This document shows, in pieces, positions 10,491-20,974 of a stretch of DNA of 64,000 nucleotides. The translations under genes were made by a program, and so were the position numbers. Origin of the DNA: Azadirachta indica. Taxonomy: Eukaryota > Streptophyta > Magnoliopsida > Sapindales > Meliaceae. The DNA lies in assembly GCA_022749755.1 (NCBI GenBank), contig CM040440.1:122824-186823 (forward strand). The letters are read 5' to 3'. Each line of letters begins with the position of its first letter. Position 1 is the stretch's first letter. The notes beneath the pieces are model-generated. The model made no database searches, was not told where the DNA came from, and saw nothing but the letters and a program-made list of their open reading frames with translations.

Positions 10491-11775
10491 GAGAAATCGA
10501 CATATGCCCTCATGATTTTTGGAAAAATAGACACTTACCCCCCTATGTTTAAAAAATAATAAATGCTCCTCTTAAATTTAGACAAACATACAGATATCCC
10601 CTTTAGCTTTTGTTTCCTTACATTGATTAGTTAAATAAATATTATTTGTATTCCTATTCTTTTAAATAATCATAAATTAAAAAATAATTATTTCAATTAT
10701 AATAATTTAATTCCTATCTAATTTTTTTAATATATATTTTTAATTATAACAATTTAGTTCTTATTTTAATATTTTTAACAAGATACTAAAGAATAAATAA
10801 TATTCTAATTTATTATTTCAATAAAAATTTAAAAAAAATTATTATTAAAAAAATCTAGCAATGAGTTAAACTAAACTTATATGTTAAAATATTTTTAACC
10901 CTTTTTTATTTTCTTAATAATAATTTAATAATTAATTGTCAAAAAAATTTTAAAATATTTTTTATTGTTTTATTTTTATATACACTATATTTATTTAAAT
11001 GATTATATTAAATTCATTATATTTATTATAAAAATATAAATAAAATATTAAAAAAAAAGAAAAGAATTTGATATCATTTCTTAATAAAATTAGTAATTAA
11101 ATATATTTTATATTATTATTAAATAATATACTTTAATTTTAATAAAAATATAAAAAAAGAGAATACACACATGTATATATAGAAAATGTATTTATTTTTT
11201 ATTTATATTTTTGTAATATTTTAAATAAAATATAATAAAAGTTAACATAATTTTTGAAATAAATATATTACATATAGAAATAAAATGTTTTAATAATATT
11301 TTATTTAAATTTTTTTTGATAATTAATATTAAATTATTATTCAGAAAGTAAAAGAAAAATTAAAATTATTTTAGTGTATAGATTTAATCTAACTCATTGT
11401 TACAATTTTTTTAATAATCTTATTTTTTAATTTTTTTATTGAAATACTAAATTAAAAAATTATTTGATTCTTAATATAATGTGAAAAATATTAAAATAGG
11501 GACTAAATTGTTTATATTTTAAAAAAATTTATTATAAAAAATATTAAAATGGAAACTAAATTGATATAATAAAAATAATTATATTTAAGTTATTAATATA
11601 TAAAAATTTAAGAACACAAATTATATTTATCTAATTGATCAATTAAGGCAAACAAAAGTCAAGTGGGTATTTATATATTTGTCCAAACTTAAAGGTGGTA
11701 TTTATTTTTTCCTAAACGTCAGGGAAATAGATCTCTATTTCCCTAAACATTAGCGGGGGTATATGTCAATTTTTC
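10491..11775. mobile_element. Mutator-like non-autonomous element with 9-bp target duplication
   Basis: Inverted repeats of about 180 bp: left GAGAAATCGACATATGCCC, right (reverse complement) GAAAAATTGACATATACCC. Both then share blocks such as CTTTTGTTTSCCTTA. The flanks are the 9-mer CAATATATA at 10482-10490 and at 11776-11784. Long inverted repeats with a 9-bp duplication are the hallmark of Mutator-type transposons. The interior is AT-rich with no transposase frame. Confidence 0.75.
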
Positions 11776-11846
11776 CAATATATAAAATAATATGTAGTTA
11801 AATAATACTTAATCAATATCTAATTAAAATAATACTTAATCAATAT

Positions 11847-12169
11847 AACCACCCAGGCTTAGCTCAGGTGGTTTTTGAGCCTTACAAAATGCAAGGCTCC
11901 CTCCATTGCATGTGGAAGTTTTCCTACACAATGGGAGACTTATTTTGGGCCTTTATGTCTACAAATTTGAATCTTTATGTCCGTAAATTTTTAGAATTTT
12001 TTGACACAATGTGAGATTTATCTCGAACCTTTATGTTCATAAATTTCTGAGGTGCGCTATAAAGAGTGTTTACTTAAGCACTCAAAAGTATTTTAATTTG
12101 TATTACTAATAAATATACTCTGATTTGTAATAATAGTAAAAATTTTGAATATATTTGTATTAAAAAAAA
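11847..12169 (+). mobile_element. tRNA-headed SINE with poly-A tail and 13-bp target duplication
   Basis: The head carries a perfect Pol III A-box, TAGCTCAGGTGG (about 11860-11871). The tail is an A9 run ending at 12170. The flanking direct repeat ACTTAATCAATAT occurs at 11834-11846 and 12170-12182. A tRNA-like head, an A-tail and a 13-bp duplication are the structure of a SINE mobilised by a LINE. I do not recognise a named family. The B-box is not obvious. Confidence 0.65.
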
Positions 12170-12679
12170 ACTTAATCAATATGGTAACAATTAAAATTAA
12201 AATTTTAAAGATATTAAGGACTTTTTGCTTGTAATGTTGAAATCAGAGTGCTTAGGTAGAAAAAAAATTCCAAAATTTACTTTTTCTTATAAGTTTTTCA
12301 ACTATTAAATTATTTTATTGTGTATATTATCTTTTCACTTTTTCTCCCCAGTATTTTTTCTCTTATCACTTTCTCCCTTACCATCTACTCTTTAAAACCA
12401 AATTATAAATTTCTCACTTCAAAATTTTTCTCTCCTTTTTATTATCATTTTTTTCTTTGTTGCCAAACAGACTCGAACTCACCTAAATCCAACCATAAAC
12501 GCCTAACTTAAGCTTTTTCTTCTCTCAGCTTTTCTTCGGTAGCTAGTTGTTGATTTGCTTTGTTTTTAATTGTTGGAAAGATTATTTTTTATTGAAGTTA
12601 AAGAGGAATTTGACTCTTTTTATTTAATAGGAGAAAATTAATAAGTAAAAATTTAATAGAAGAAAATTGTAATTTTTTC

Positions 12680-13335
12680 TTAATAAAATTGAAGTTCAAT
12701 TTTATTATTTTTTCGTTAATGATCTAAATATTTAGGGAACAAAATCCCATTAGTTTTGGTTTCCATCAAAGTAAAATTTATATATAAAAAACTTATTTAT
12801 ATCTTTGTTTAATCAAATTCTTAAAACAAAACTCTAGTTAGGTTAGATGTTTAAACTATTTCTTTTATGTACTACCTCATTTATTTATGGATCATGGATA
12901 TTAATTTACAAAGTATATTTTCAAAGGATACTTAGAAATACTAAATGAAATGTAATAAAATAGTATGATTAAAGAAGATCACAATAGTGATTAAATAAAA
13001 ATATAGTGATATGAAAATGATGATTATATAACAATTGGCATTATTTCTCATCACTTGTATAATTATATAAGTTAATTTTTATGATAGAAACAATTTAAAA
13101 TATCGGCGGCAGCGGGGGAGGATCCAATGTACGGTTGCTAGGCCCTGACGGAGCAAACAGGTGTATACTTAGATAACATCTAGAAATTTTTTATCTTTAT
13201 AAAAAAACCGATTCTCTTAAAAATAACAAGTGGTCGCGTTTAGTTGCAGTCGTTGGTAGTATCACAACCCTGTTGGAAGGATTTCAAAATTCTTCTCAAA
13301 TTGTTTTCCAGCATCAATTAGTTAAAAAGCTTTAA
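12680..13335. repeat. Duplicated segment carrying the peptide pseudogene (partner about 14040-14650)
   Basis: Shared blocks in the same order include TCCCAT(T/G)AGTTTTGGTT (about 12746 and 14110), AGTATATTTTCAAAG (about 12915 and 14297) and GATTAAATAAAAATATAG (about 12990 and 14371), then the peptide 3' flank and coding remnant. A weaker third copy accompanies the CLE gene at about 4490-4760. This indicates tandem duplication of a peptide-gene segment. Confidence 0.65.
13093..13335 (-). pseudogene. Broken copy of the small secreted-peptide gene (IDA/PIP-like class)
   Basis: On the minus strand the remnant aligns with the 14475-14750 gene from just after the signal peptide to the C-terminus. 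It keeps a PSGPSNRT-like core and a following Pro-rich stretch, but has in-frame stops and a one-base shift just before the core. The signal peptide and promoter are missing: AT-rich element sequence begins right at the 5' break (about 13336). It is a pseudogene, 5'-truncated by, or at, that insertion. Confidence 0.65.
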
Positions 13336-13990
13336 AAATTAAAAATTAATATTTTAATATATATATATATTTAAATTTGAATTTAATTGAATCACAAGTT
13401 TAAATAATATTTTTATTTTTATTTTAAAATATTTAAAAATAAATATTAAGTTATTAATTTTAATAAAATAAAAGATTTAAAAATTGATAATTTGACATAT
13501 ATATATTTTTAAATAATATACTTATATTTATAATAATTTTAATTATATTAACACAATAATAAATAAAAAAATTAACAAATTATATTGATATGTACATTAT
13601 TTATTTGTTTGATATATATTTTTTTATAAAAATAATTTCTGATCGATAATATAAAAATCAATAAAAATAACAAGTCATATTGTAATATAATTATATTTAT
13701 GTAAAATATATAAATTTATTATAATAATTAAAATATAAAATAAATAAGAATGAGAAGACAAGTAAAAGGAACTCATAATAGAGAAAAAATACATCAAAAA
13801 AATATTTAATTAGGGTTTTAATTTTTTTAATAAATAAATTAATAAAATAAGAAGATTTAAAAAAAAATAAAAATATTAATCATTCAAACATTTGTTCATT
13901 TAAATTTAAATTAAAATTTTAACTTAATTATATTTAAATATTTTTAACAAATATTCAGATATAAGTTAAAAAATAAACGATGCTTACAGT
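13336..13990. mobile_element. AT-rich non-autonomous element, copy 2 (inverted relative to 5680-6395)
   Basis: The reverse complement of this segment follows 5690-6390 over most of its length, for example the TTTACTTGTCTTC block. It abuts the truncated peptide pseudogene and is the likely cause of its lost 5' half. It has no reading frame. Confidence 0.5.
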
Positions 13991-14474
13991 TCAAGAAAGA
14001 AAAAAAAAAAATCTTTGAAGTGTTAAAAATAAAATTTTCATTTAATTCAGATTTTATTCGGACTATTTAATTAATTTTGGTTAAAGACGTAAATATCTAG
14101 GGAATAAGATCCCATGAGTTTTGGTTCCCATCAAGGTCGTTTATTAAAATAATTATATATATATATATATAACCTATTTTAATTATAGCTTTATTTCACC
14201 AACTCTTAAACTAAAACCCGAGTTAATCATTTCCTTTTTTTTTTTTTTTAATGTATTGCGTCACTTATTTATGAATCGTGGATACGAATTTAGAGAGTAT
14301 ATTTTCAAAGCATACATAAAAAGATGTTAAACAATATGTATGATACATGATTAAAAAAGGCATAGAAATGATTAAATAAAAATATAGCAGTGTGATGGGC
14401 AATGATTATGTAACAGATGGTAGTATTTTCCATCACTTATTTATATAAACTTTTATAATAAGAAAGGAGACGAT

Positions 14475-14750
14475 TTAAGTTCTCCGGGCCGGTGGTGGCG
14501 GATCTGATGTACGGTCGCTAGGCCCTGACGGAGGAACAGGCGTATTCTTCGGTAACACCTTGAAATTTATGCCTTTAGAAAACATCGATCTGCCTGAAGA
14601 CAACAAGTGATTGCGTCCGGTTGGAAGAGTTTCAAAGTTCTTGGTAAGTTTTCTGGCATCAGTTACGCAAAAGACAGAACCCGCAGAAACCAGTGCGAGC
14701 ATGAAAGCAATAAGAACAAGTTTCTTTGCCATTGTTTTGCTGGTTTTCAT
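14475..14750 (-). CDS. Small secreted-peptide precursor with a C-terminal IDA/PIP-like motif
   Basis: A 91-residue intronless precursor. IDA-like and PIP-like peptides are secreted hormones perceived by HAE/HSL or RLK7-type LRR kinases in abscission, root emergence and immunity. Residues 1-28 are a signal peptide ending FCVTDARKL, position for position the same as FCLTDARNL in the CLE precursor at 4931-5431. A first unit (residues 38-61, NFETLPTGRNHL...MFSKGI) looks like an eroded CLE unit. The second (from residue 62, NFKVLPKNTPVPPSGPSDRT) ends in P-x-P-P-S-G-P-S-x-R, resembling IDA (PIPPSAPSKRHN) and the SGPS core of PIPs, then SDPPPPARRT. Met7 is an alternative start. Peptide class is by motif only and mature ends are unknown. 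Confidence 0.65.
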   Translation of the reverse strand: MKTSKTMAKKLVLIAFMLALVSAGSVFCVTDARKLTKNFETLPTGRNHLLSSGRSMFSKGINFKVLPKNTPVPPSGPSDRTSDPPPPARRT

Positions 14751-14850
14751 TTGATTTTAGAGCTTTTGTTGAAGGTCTCTCTACATAGAATTTTGCTATT
14801 CATAATAAGGAAATAATTAAATTTCAAATAAGAAATAATATTAGCTAAAT

Positions 14851-15540
14851 TGGAATCTTTATCTTTTATGGTGTATAAATCCAAATCCACAATCATGGAA
14901 TGTTGTGTTGTTTCACTTGGTATTGACAAAAAATTTTTTTGTACATTAAATGTTCTTAGCTAGAGCATTATGGTATGATATGATATGAACTGGTAATTAC
15001 TGCTGTAAAAAATATAAAATTATCTTTTTAATAGTTGCGAGATTTCTCCACATTTAAGTTTGATTTATGATAAGAATCAAAAATAAAAATTTGTCAAATC
15101 AGTCCAATTATATATGGAAACTGAATCCCTCATAATTACATTTTGCGTTATTGTGTTTTTTAATGTGTAAATGTTTACCATAAACAGAGACTTGTGAAAG
15201 TCGGAAGTACAATTTTCTCTCTACTACGAAATTCTTAAACTGTGATTCTAAATTCTAATACATGGGATTCCCAAAAAGGTCGGACATATTTGAGATTTAT
15301 GTACTTACAACAGTATACACATTTCTTTTGGTTGGGAAAAAGCCTGTTGAATTAGAACTCGAATTCATGCTCTCAATTGAGGGCATGACTCTTTTAACCA
15401 TTCAGCCATTGACTAGAAGGGGATCTATTTACAAATTCGAACAAAATACAAATCTCACAAGGCGTAAATTTCTCAATTGTTGCATTTTTGAACTTTTTTA
15501 TGATTTGGATGTGTTATTGTAGGGTTAGACCCTAGGGATT
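14851..15540. other. Intergenic, with a tRNA-like palindrome
   Basis: AT-rich spacer. On the minus strand at about 15345-15420 there is GGCTGAATGGTTAAA, a D-arm-like sequence as in organellar trnI-CAU, followed by a near-perfect hairpin around CATGCTCTCAATTGAG. It does not fold as a full tRNA in my reading. No protein gene is seen. Confidence 0.35.
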
Positions 15541-15730
15541 GGTACATAATCTTGAATTGAATGCATAACTCGCAAGTCTTTAGCTGGTTCAGAAATTGGA
15601 ATGTATCGACTTGCTTTTCTTGTAATGCAGCGTTCATAGTATCAAATTCGTTTACATCGGCTTCCATTTCAGAGTGCATTAGCCTGGAGAAAACTGACCA
15701 ACCAAACCACTTAGCTTTGATGGAATAATG
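15541..15730 (-). pseudogene. DUF241 C-terminal scrap (unit 1, antisense)
   Basis: Minus-strand translation gives EMEADVNEFDTMNAALQ and then QFLNQLKTCELCIQ. These match the DUF241 C-terminus (for example ISEFEKVDAELSTL and LQNQLKELESNIQ in the intact gene at 26562). A preceding stretch matches the PSKLNGL region with a shifted frame. No start or full domain remains. Confidence 0.6.
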
Positions 15731-16539
15731 AACAAGGTGGATTTAAACACAGCGTGCGAATCCTTTGCAACAAGGAATCCTTTCTAAGAGCTCAGTATCT
15801 CTTGCATAAGTGATTCATCTAACAAGCATGATAGCAATGTGGGCTGTTTCAGGGAGAAGCAGGCCTTCATACATTAACAAGTAGTGATCTTATTCTGACA
15901 TCAATCAACCTAGAAACTGTATCAGCAATGTTCATCCAATGCCTCTTACCAATATCAGGCTTCGAATTAATTATCTCACTAATTAAACTTGTGAAAATAT
16001 GTGTACATGCCACATACGCACGTGAAGACTTTTTTTTTTTTTATCAGCTTATGATCCTTATCATTGAGAATTAAATAGTCCCCACATGTTATGCTAAACA
16101 GATTTCTTGATATATGCTGCATGAACACCAGATCACGATATCAAAACATGCTGCCTAATGTTATAATGATATATATCCAAGACCAGATGAACAGACAATG
16201 CCTCCAAGGGAAAGGCAGATGCGGCTGGATAACAGACTTATTTCCGTATAAGATCAATGAGTAGCAGAGCAAATAAATTAGTATCAAATTGCAAGCCTAT
16301 CTACTGCAGCGATAAGATGCATATGACAACAATTTTTTTGACTGCCAATGGCACTCGCGTGCTAGAAATTATACCAATTGTTCAACTATCAATTCACAGA
16401 TTAAAATAACTGGTAACGAGTTGGAAACTTGATATTGGGAGACATTATGAAGACAAAATTTAGATTCAAATCAAAATTGCGACATGCGGACTTTAAAGAT
16501 GAGATTCCTCATTGTCTCCTTTACTGCATAATATATATT
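15731..16539. other. Array spacer upstream of A1
   Basis: Aligns with spacers at about 22990-24015, 30180-30745 and 35930-36685, sharing blocks such as TTAAATAGTCCCC and CAAAATTTAGATTC. It is the promoter side of subtype A genes. No gene is seen. Confidence 0.6.
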
Positions 16540-16796
16540 TGTTAAAACAGCAAAGAAGACTATCTTTTCATTAAAACCAGAAAATATATATACATACAGG
16601 CATATCCTTTCAAAGACAAAAAAATCTCCTTAAATCACCATCAACTATACCTAATATTTTGACTTTTACAATTAAGGAAACATATTTCTCAAAACATGGA
16701 TTGTCATTCCTTTTCAACTAAACTAAGTAAGATTTAAACATTTTAACTTAACTTAACATGTAAAAAGTACCAAAACAAAGTCTCATTACATCAACA
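16540..16796 (-). mobile_element. Solo-LTR-like insertion in the A1 promoter
   Basis: A 257-bp insertion with TG...CA ends (minus strand TGTTGATGTAATG ... TTTTAACA), flanked by the 5-bp duplication ATATT at 16535-16539 and 16797-16801. Units 2-4 have the uninterrupted sequence (for example near 24015 and 30740), so the empty site is visible. Inside there is a TATATATA promoter-like box. It fits a solo LTR; no coding part is present. Confidence 0.7.
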
Positions 16797-16875
16797 ATAT
16801 TCATGAGAAGCCAGGAGAAGGGAAGACAAGTTGATTAAGTGAATCAGATATCAAACCTTATTGAGGAAAGAAAAA

Positions 16876-17747
16876 TTGGCAGCCACAGCTTACCATACTC
16901 AGCTCCAACAGCTCGCCGTCAAGAATACACCCACTAACCCCAGAATTTGATGAGCAGCTGAGTAGATTAAAGATTTCTGATGCCACCTCTACATCTCCAT
17001 CATCAATATGTCATAAATTAAATGGCCTTCAAGTTCTGCACCACTGCACTGACAGGTTAGTACAGTTGCTCTCACCCAGAAAACTTTAACCCAAAAGCAA
17101 CCAAAAAAAAAAAAAATGGTTTGATGAGCTGTTGGAGGGATCTATCAGACTCTTGGATGTATGCAGCACTTCTAAAGGTGTTCTTCTGGAAATGAAAGAT
17201 CGTACAAGAGAGCGTCAATCAGTTCTGCACAGAAGACGAGGAGGTAAATTAGAACTTGCGGCCGAGGTTAAGAAATGCTAAGCCTCTAGGAAGGCAGTGA
17301 AGAAGGCTATCTGTAATGCCTTAGAAAATTTGATGTGCATGGATAATAAACATGTCCTCTCTCCGTCAAAACAGGACGAAGAGACAGCGGCTATAGCTAA
17401 CACGTTAAGAGGCGGAAGCAATCACCCTCAGTGTTTTAAAATCCATGTTGCCCTTTATCTATGGGCCAAACTCATCTTCAAGGTTGAGTGGCTGGTCAGT
17501 GGTTTCCTAGCTAATGCACAAGAGAAGAGTAGCATGTGAGGAAGAAGAAACAGATAATGAGAACACAAAGGTTGATGCTGTGCATTACAAGCCCTCATTG
17601 TCTGCAAGACAAATGTGTCTGATAGCATCATAGAAGTTGACAATGTACAAAATGACCTGCAAAATTTGGACTCATTCATTCAAGATTTTGAAGATTGGAC
17701 TAGAGATCAAATCAATAGGCTCCATTCTCAACATTCTCAATCATTAG
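16876..17747 (+). pseudogene. DUF241 subtype A, copy 1 (pseudogene)
   Basis: Aligns throughout with the intact subtype A gene at 36764-37648. The start codon is lost (AATTGGCAGCC in place of AATGGCTGCC), a poly-A run of 14 sits near 17103-17116 where the family has a short A-stretch, and an in-frame TAA at 17279-17281 replaces the YL of the KKYLTSRKA block. Downstream frames are also shifted. DUF241 (PF03087) proteins are plant-specific, about 290 aa and related to BYPASS1. This copy cannot make one. Confidence 0.85.
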
Positions 17748-17787
17748 TCTAGCAAACCATGATTAGCTCTTTACCTTTACAGAAAAC

Positions 17788-18299
17788 TGTTGAAAAATAA
17801 TCTCATGAAAATTCGCACTGTTGAGTCCTTTGGTCAAGACATCTGCCAATTGATTTCGAGAAGGCACATACGACATGCAGATCAGGCCACATTCTAACTT
17901 TTCCTTGATGAAATGTCGGTCTATCTCAATGTGTTTTCTCCTGTCATGTTGAACAGGATTATGAGCAATGTTTATTGCTGACTTGTTATCACAATAAAGC
18001 TTCATAGGTCCTTCCCACTTGATCTTTAAATCATCTAGGATGATTTTCAACCATAATAATTCACACACGCCTTGAGCCATTGCTCTAGGAGGAAAAAATA
18101 ATTTTATTAGATCTGAAACACACTACCATGTACACAGCCTTAAGGGACTATAAAAAGAATTCTCTAGGAATTAAAAAGGAAACTATCTACCGTAATCAAT
18201 CCTATAATTGAAAAGATTTGAATCTCTTTCCTACTTAAATTATACACACATTAATTCATTCCTAATAATCTGAGATTATAATAGCTGTACATTCTAACA
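17788..18299 (-). mobile_element. Ty1/copia-derived insertion with an RNase H fragment, 5-bp target duplication
   Basis: A 512-bp insertion with TG...CA ends. On the minus strand it begins TGTTAGAATGTACAGC like an LTR. It continues about 210 bp and then reads a copia RNase H C-terminus (MAQGVCELLWLK, LYCDNKSAINIAHN, YVPSRNQLADVLTKGL), ending TTTTTCAACA. The flanking duplication AAAAC lies at 17783-17787 and 18300-18304. The paralogous sites downstream of A3, A5 and A7 carry a single AAAAC and no insert. The RNase H piece has no protease, integrase or RT around it, so it is not autonomous. Confidence 0.75.
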
Positions 18300-18304
18300 A
18301 AAAC

Positions 18305-19808
18305 AAATATACATGTATAATATTTCTGATATAAAAATTTATACATTTTCTGCTGAAATTATTGCTGCTACACGTTTCCTTCTCTGTACATTATAATCAA
18401 TACTTAATTGTTCTCTCTATATGCTTTGTCTAAGTCCAGTTATGAAATAGTCCAATCTCAGGCAACTTCTGCAATCTCAGATTTATTGCTCACTAAGTCA
18501 ATATCCAAGGAATGAGTTCATTAGTCAATTCCCGGTTCCACTGGCAGAAGATTTGAGGTACAGTTTGAGGTCACATGGGATTTCTTTTCCACGAGCTTAT
18601 AGCAGTCTTAAAGCTGGTAAGATTCCTATTGTCTGAATTGAGATAGTAATTAAGGATTGATCAAATTAGAGCTGTATTCAAATGATAGACTTAAAATCTC
18701 AGTGTCACATGCTTAATGTGCTATCTCTCTACCATTTTGGGGTACAGTCAAATAGTGCTGCATGGGAAATACCAGCCTCATAATATTTTATGGAACTATA
18801 TTGTCAAGTTTGCCATTCTTGTCTCATTGTTTGACAATCAGGTATGACCTACAATATTTCATTGTTTAATCAAAAATAAATCTCCGATTACCAAAATTTG
18901 TGATGGAAGCTTTAAGAGCATAAAGCAATGAGACATGAAATGTTAACTAACCAATCTAATAATTGCCTAATGCAATAATGGTAAAAAGTAAAAACAAGAA
19001 ACAAAAAGAGGTAAAGGCAGAGTGCTGAAAACAATGACATAAAGTGCCATGTCAAGCCATGCAAAATCTCAATAGTTAGTTTTTCCATAGTTTCATTACA
19101 GAACTTTGTAATAGTATAAATAAAGAATTGTACATTATCTGATTGCAACTTCTTATGGTTACTAAATTAATACTGAATAAATTAGAGAAGTGCAGCAAGC
19201 ATAAGAAGCAATGAAATTTATGAATGACAATAAAAAATAGCATCAGGATCATAACAATTAGTAGATAAGAAATTAAAAACATTGAAGTTTCCCTGATGAT
19301 AAGAATAAACACCTGGTAACAGCTGCCACATATCCAATAGAGAAGCAAGTGGAAATGGATAGCCTTCAATTGTATTATGGAAAAGGAGACAGAGTTAACT
19401 CCATACGTGCATTGTAAATTTTATATTATCCTTCTGAAGCAAATAAAATATAAGAACGCACGAATGTAGATTAATCTTGCTTCCCAGTGGGAACCAAACC
19501 AAACTGGAATGCCATCTCTTGTATCGTTGCAGAGGAGACACAGTCAACGCCATCCGTGCATTGCATATTTTGTGGACCATTGAGCGACAATCTATAAGTT
19601 GTCTGAAGATACTAGTAAGATTTAAAAGCTTTAAAAAATGCTTGGGAAGCTGGTGGGAGAAAGACAGTGCTTAAATGAAGCTGATATAATATTTAGATCA
19701 AGATCTGACTCATGATATTGAAGGGGATGAGATTCTTCTTGTCTTCCTTATCCTGTGATATATATGACCTTAATCAGTTTCTAGCCTTCCCATCCACAGG
19801 AAGAAAAA
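18305..19808. promoter_or_regulatory. Spacer and promoter of B2
   Basis: Aligns with 25000-26561 and 31760-33042. It includes two related motifs with a GTTAAC/GTCAAC core at 19386-19414 and 19534-19564, spaced 148 bp as in the other B promoters, and a TATA-like GATATATATGA near 19758. No gene is seen. Confidence 0.55.
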
Positions 19809-20686
19809 ATGGTTGCCTCTCTCCAGAAAAGCCAACCTTCCTACCATACCGGCTCGAACAGTTTCCCCACTAGATCACACCCACTCACTTCAGAAGTAGA
19901 TCAGCAATTGAGCAGATTAAGGTCTAGCCAAGATGCTACATCATCATCATCAATAGGCCAGGATAAAAATGGCATTCAGGATTTGCAAGATTGTGTTACT
20001 AAAATGCTACAATTGCCCCTCATTCAACAGGTTGTAGCCAACGCCCATCAAAAGAAATTGGTTGATGAGCTGTTGAATGGATCTCTAAGGATCTTGGATA
20101 TGTGTAGCATTGCTCAAAATGCCTTGCTGCAGACAAAGGAATCCATGCAAGAACTTCAGTCAGTTTCACGCAGAAGAAGGGGAGATGACACGGGTCTTAC
20201 AAGTGAGATCAAGAAATATTTAGCCTCTAGGAAGACAATTAAAAGGGCAATACAGAAGGCCTTGGGGAATTTGAAAAGCACGGAAAATAAATGCTCATCT
20301 CCGATGGAATATGAGACAAAGGCCACAATTAATACACTGAAAGGGATAGAAGCGGTCACCTGCGCTGTCTTCGGATCCTTGTTGTCTGTTATTTCTGGGC
20401 CAAAGACTCCATCAAAGCTAAATGGCTTGTCATTGGTTTCCAAGCTAATGCAAACCAAAAGAATATGCTGTGAGAAAGATGACACAACCATTAATGTGTT
20501 TGAAAAGGTAGATGCTGAATTGTCTGCCCTCATTTCTCACAAGACAAGTCCGATAACATCTTTCATCTGCAAGCCCAGCTTAAAGAATTGCAGTCCAACA
20601 TTCAAGATCTCGAAGAAGGACTAGAATCCTTAAGTAGGCGGTTGATCAAAACTAGAGTCTCCCTTCTCAACATCCTCAACAACTAG
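19809..20686 (+). CDS. DUF241 (BPS1-like) subtype B, copy 2, C-terminus frameshifted
   Basis: A single exon starting MVASLQKSQPSYHTGSNSFP. It matches the intact 297-aa copy at 26562-27455 through the helical DUF241 domain (EVDQQLSRL, LQLPLIQQ, KKYLASRKTIKRAIQKAL, SGPKTPSKLNGLSLVSKL). At about 20550 four bases are missing relative to that copy, so translation leaves the family frame after SHKTS and ends at 20624 after 271 residues. The ancestral stop would be 20686. The lost part is the last helical stretch (LQNQLKELESNIQ...). It may still be expressed; function is doubtful. DUF241 proteins are of unknown biochemistry, and BYPASS1 restrains a root-borne growth signal. Confidence 0.75.
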
Positions 20687-20974
20687 ATTACAACATTTCT
20701 TGTAAATGAATGGAATATACTTTGTATTATTCTATCAACAGAAATTTACATACATACAAAAACAAATTATTCTCTGATATTTGGCCTTTCTGTCTTGCTC
20801 AAGGGCATTTACTTCACAACATAAGTATCTGGCTGTTGATACTTGTTAATCAATTCACAAGAAGATAAAGCTATAATTTTACCGTACGCAATTCCACAGT
20901 TTCTTCAGTCTTCTTTATCTCATGAATAAATGACTCAATATCCAAATATACACGTTGAAAAATATACACAGTTT
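20687..20974. other. B2 3' flank
   Basis: Conserved with 27456-27759, 33937-34239 and 38813-38904, including TTCTATCAA(C/T)AGAAAT. No gene is seen. Confidence 0.5.

Noticed and set aside
17763..18080. Copia RNase H open frame as a functional gene
   Set aside because: Only the C-terminal part of RNase H is present. Its last codons run into host flank beyond the insertion edge at 17788, so it is a transposon fragment.
18640..18760. tRNA-like block (GGTAGAGAGATAGCAC on the minus strand), repeated near 25430 and 32190
   Set aside because: No cloverleaf or B-box could be drawn by eye. It recurs only because the whole spacer is part of the tandem unit.
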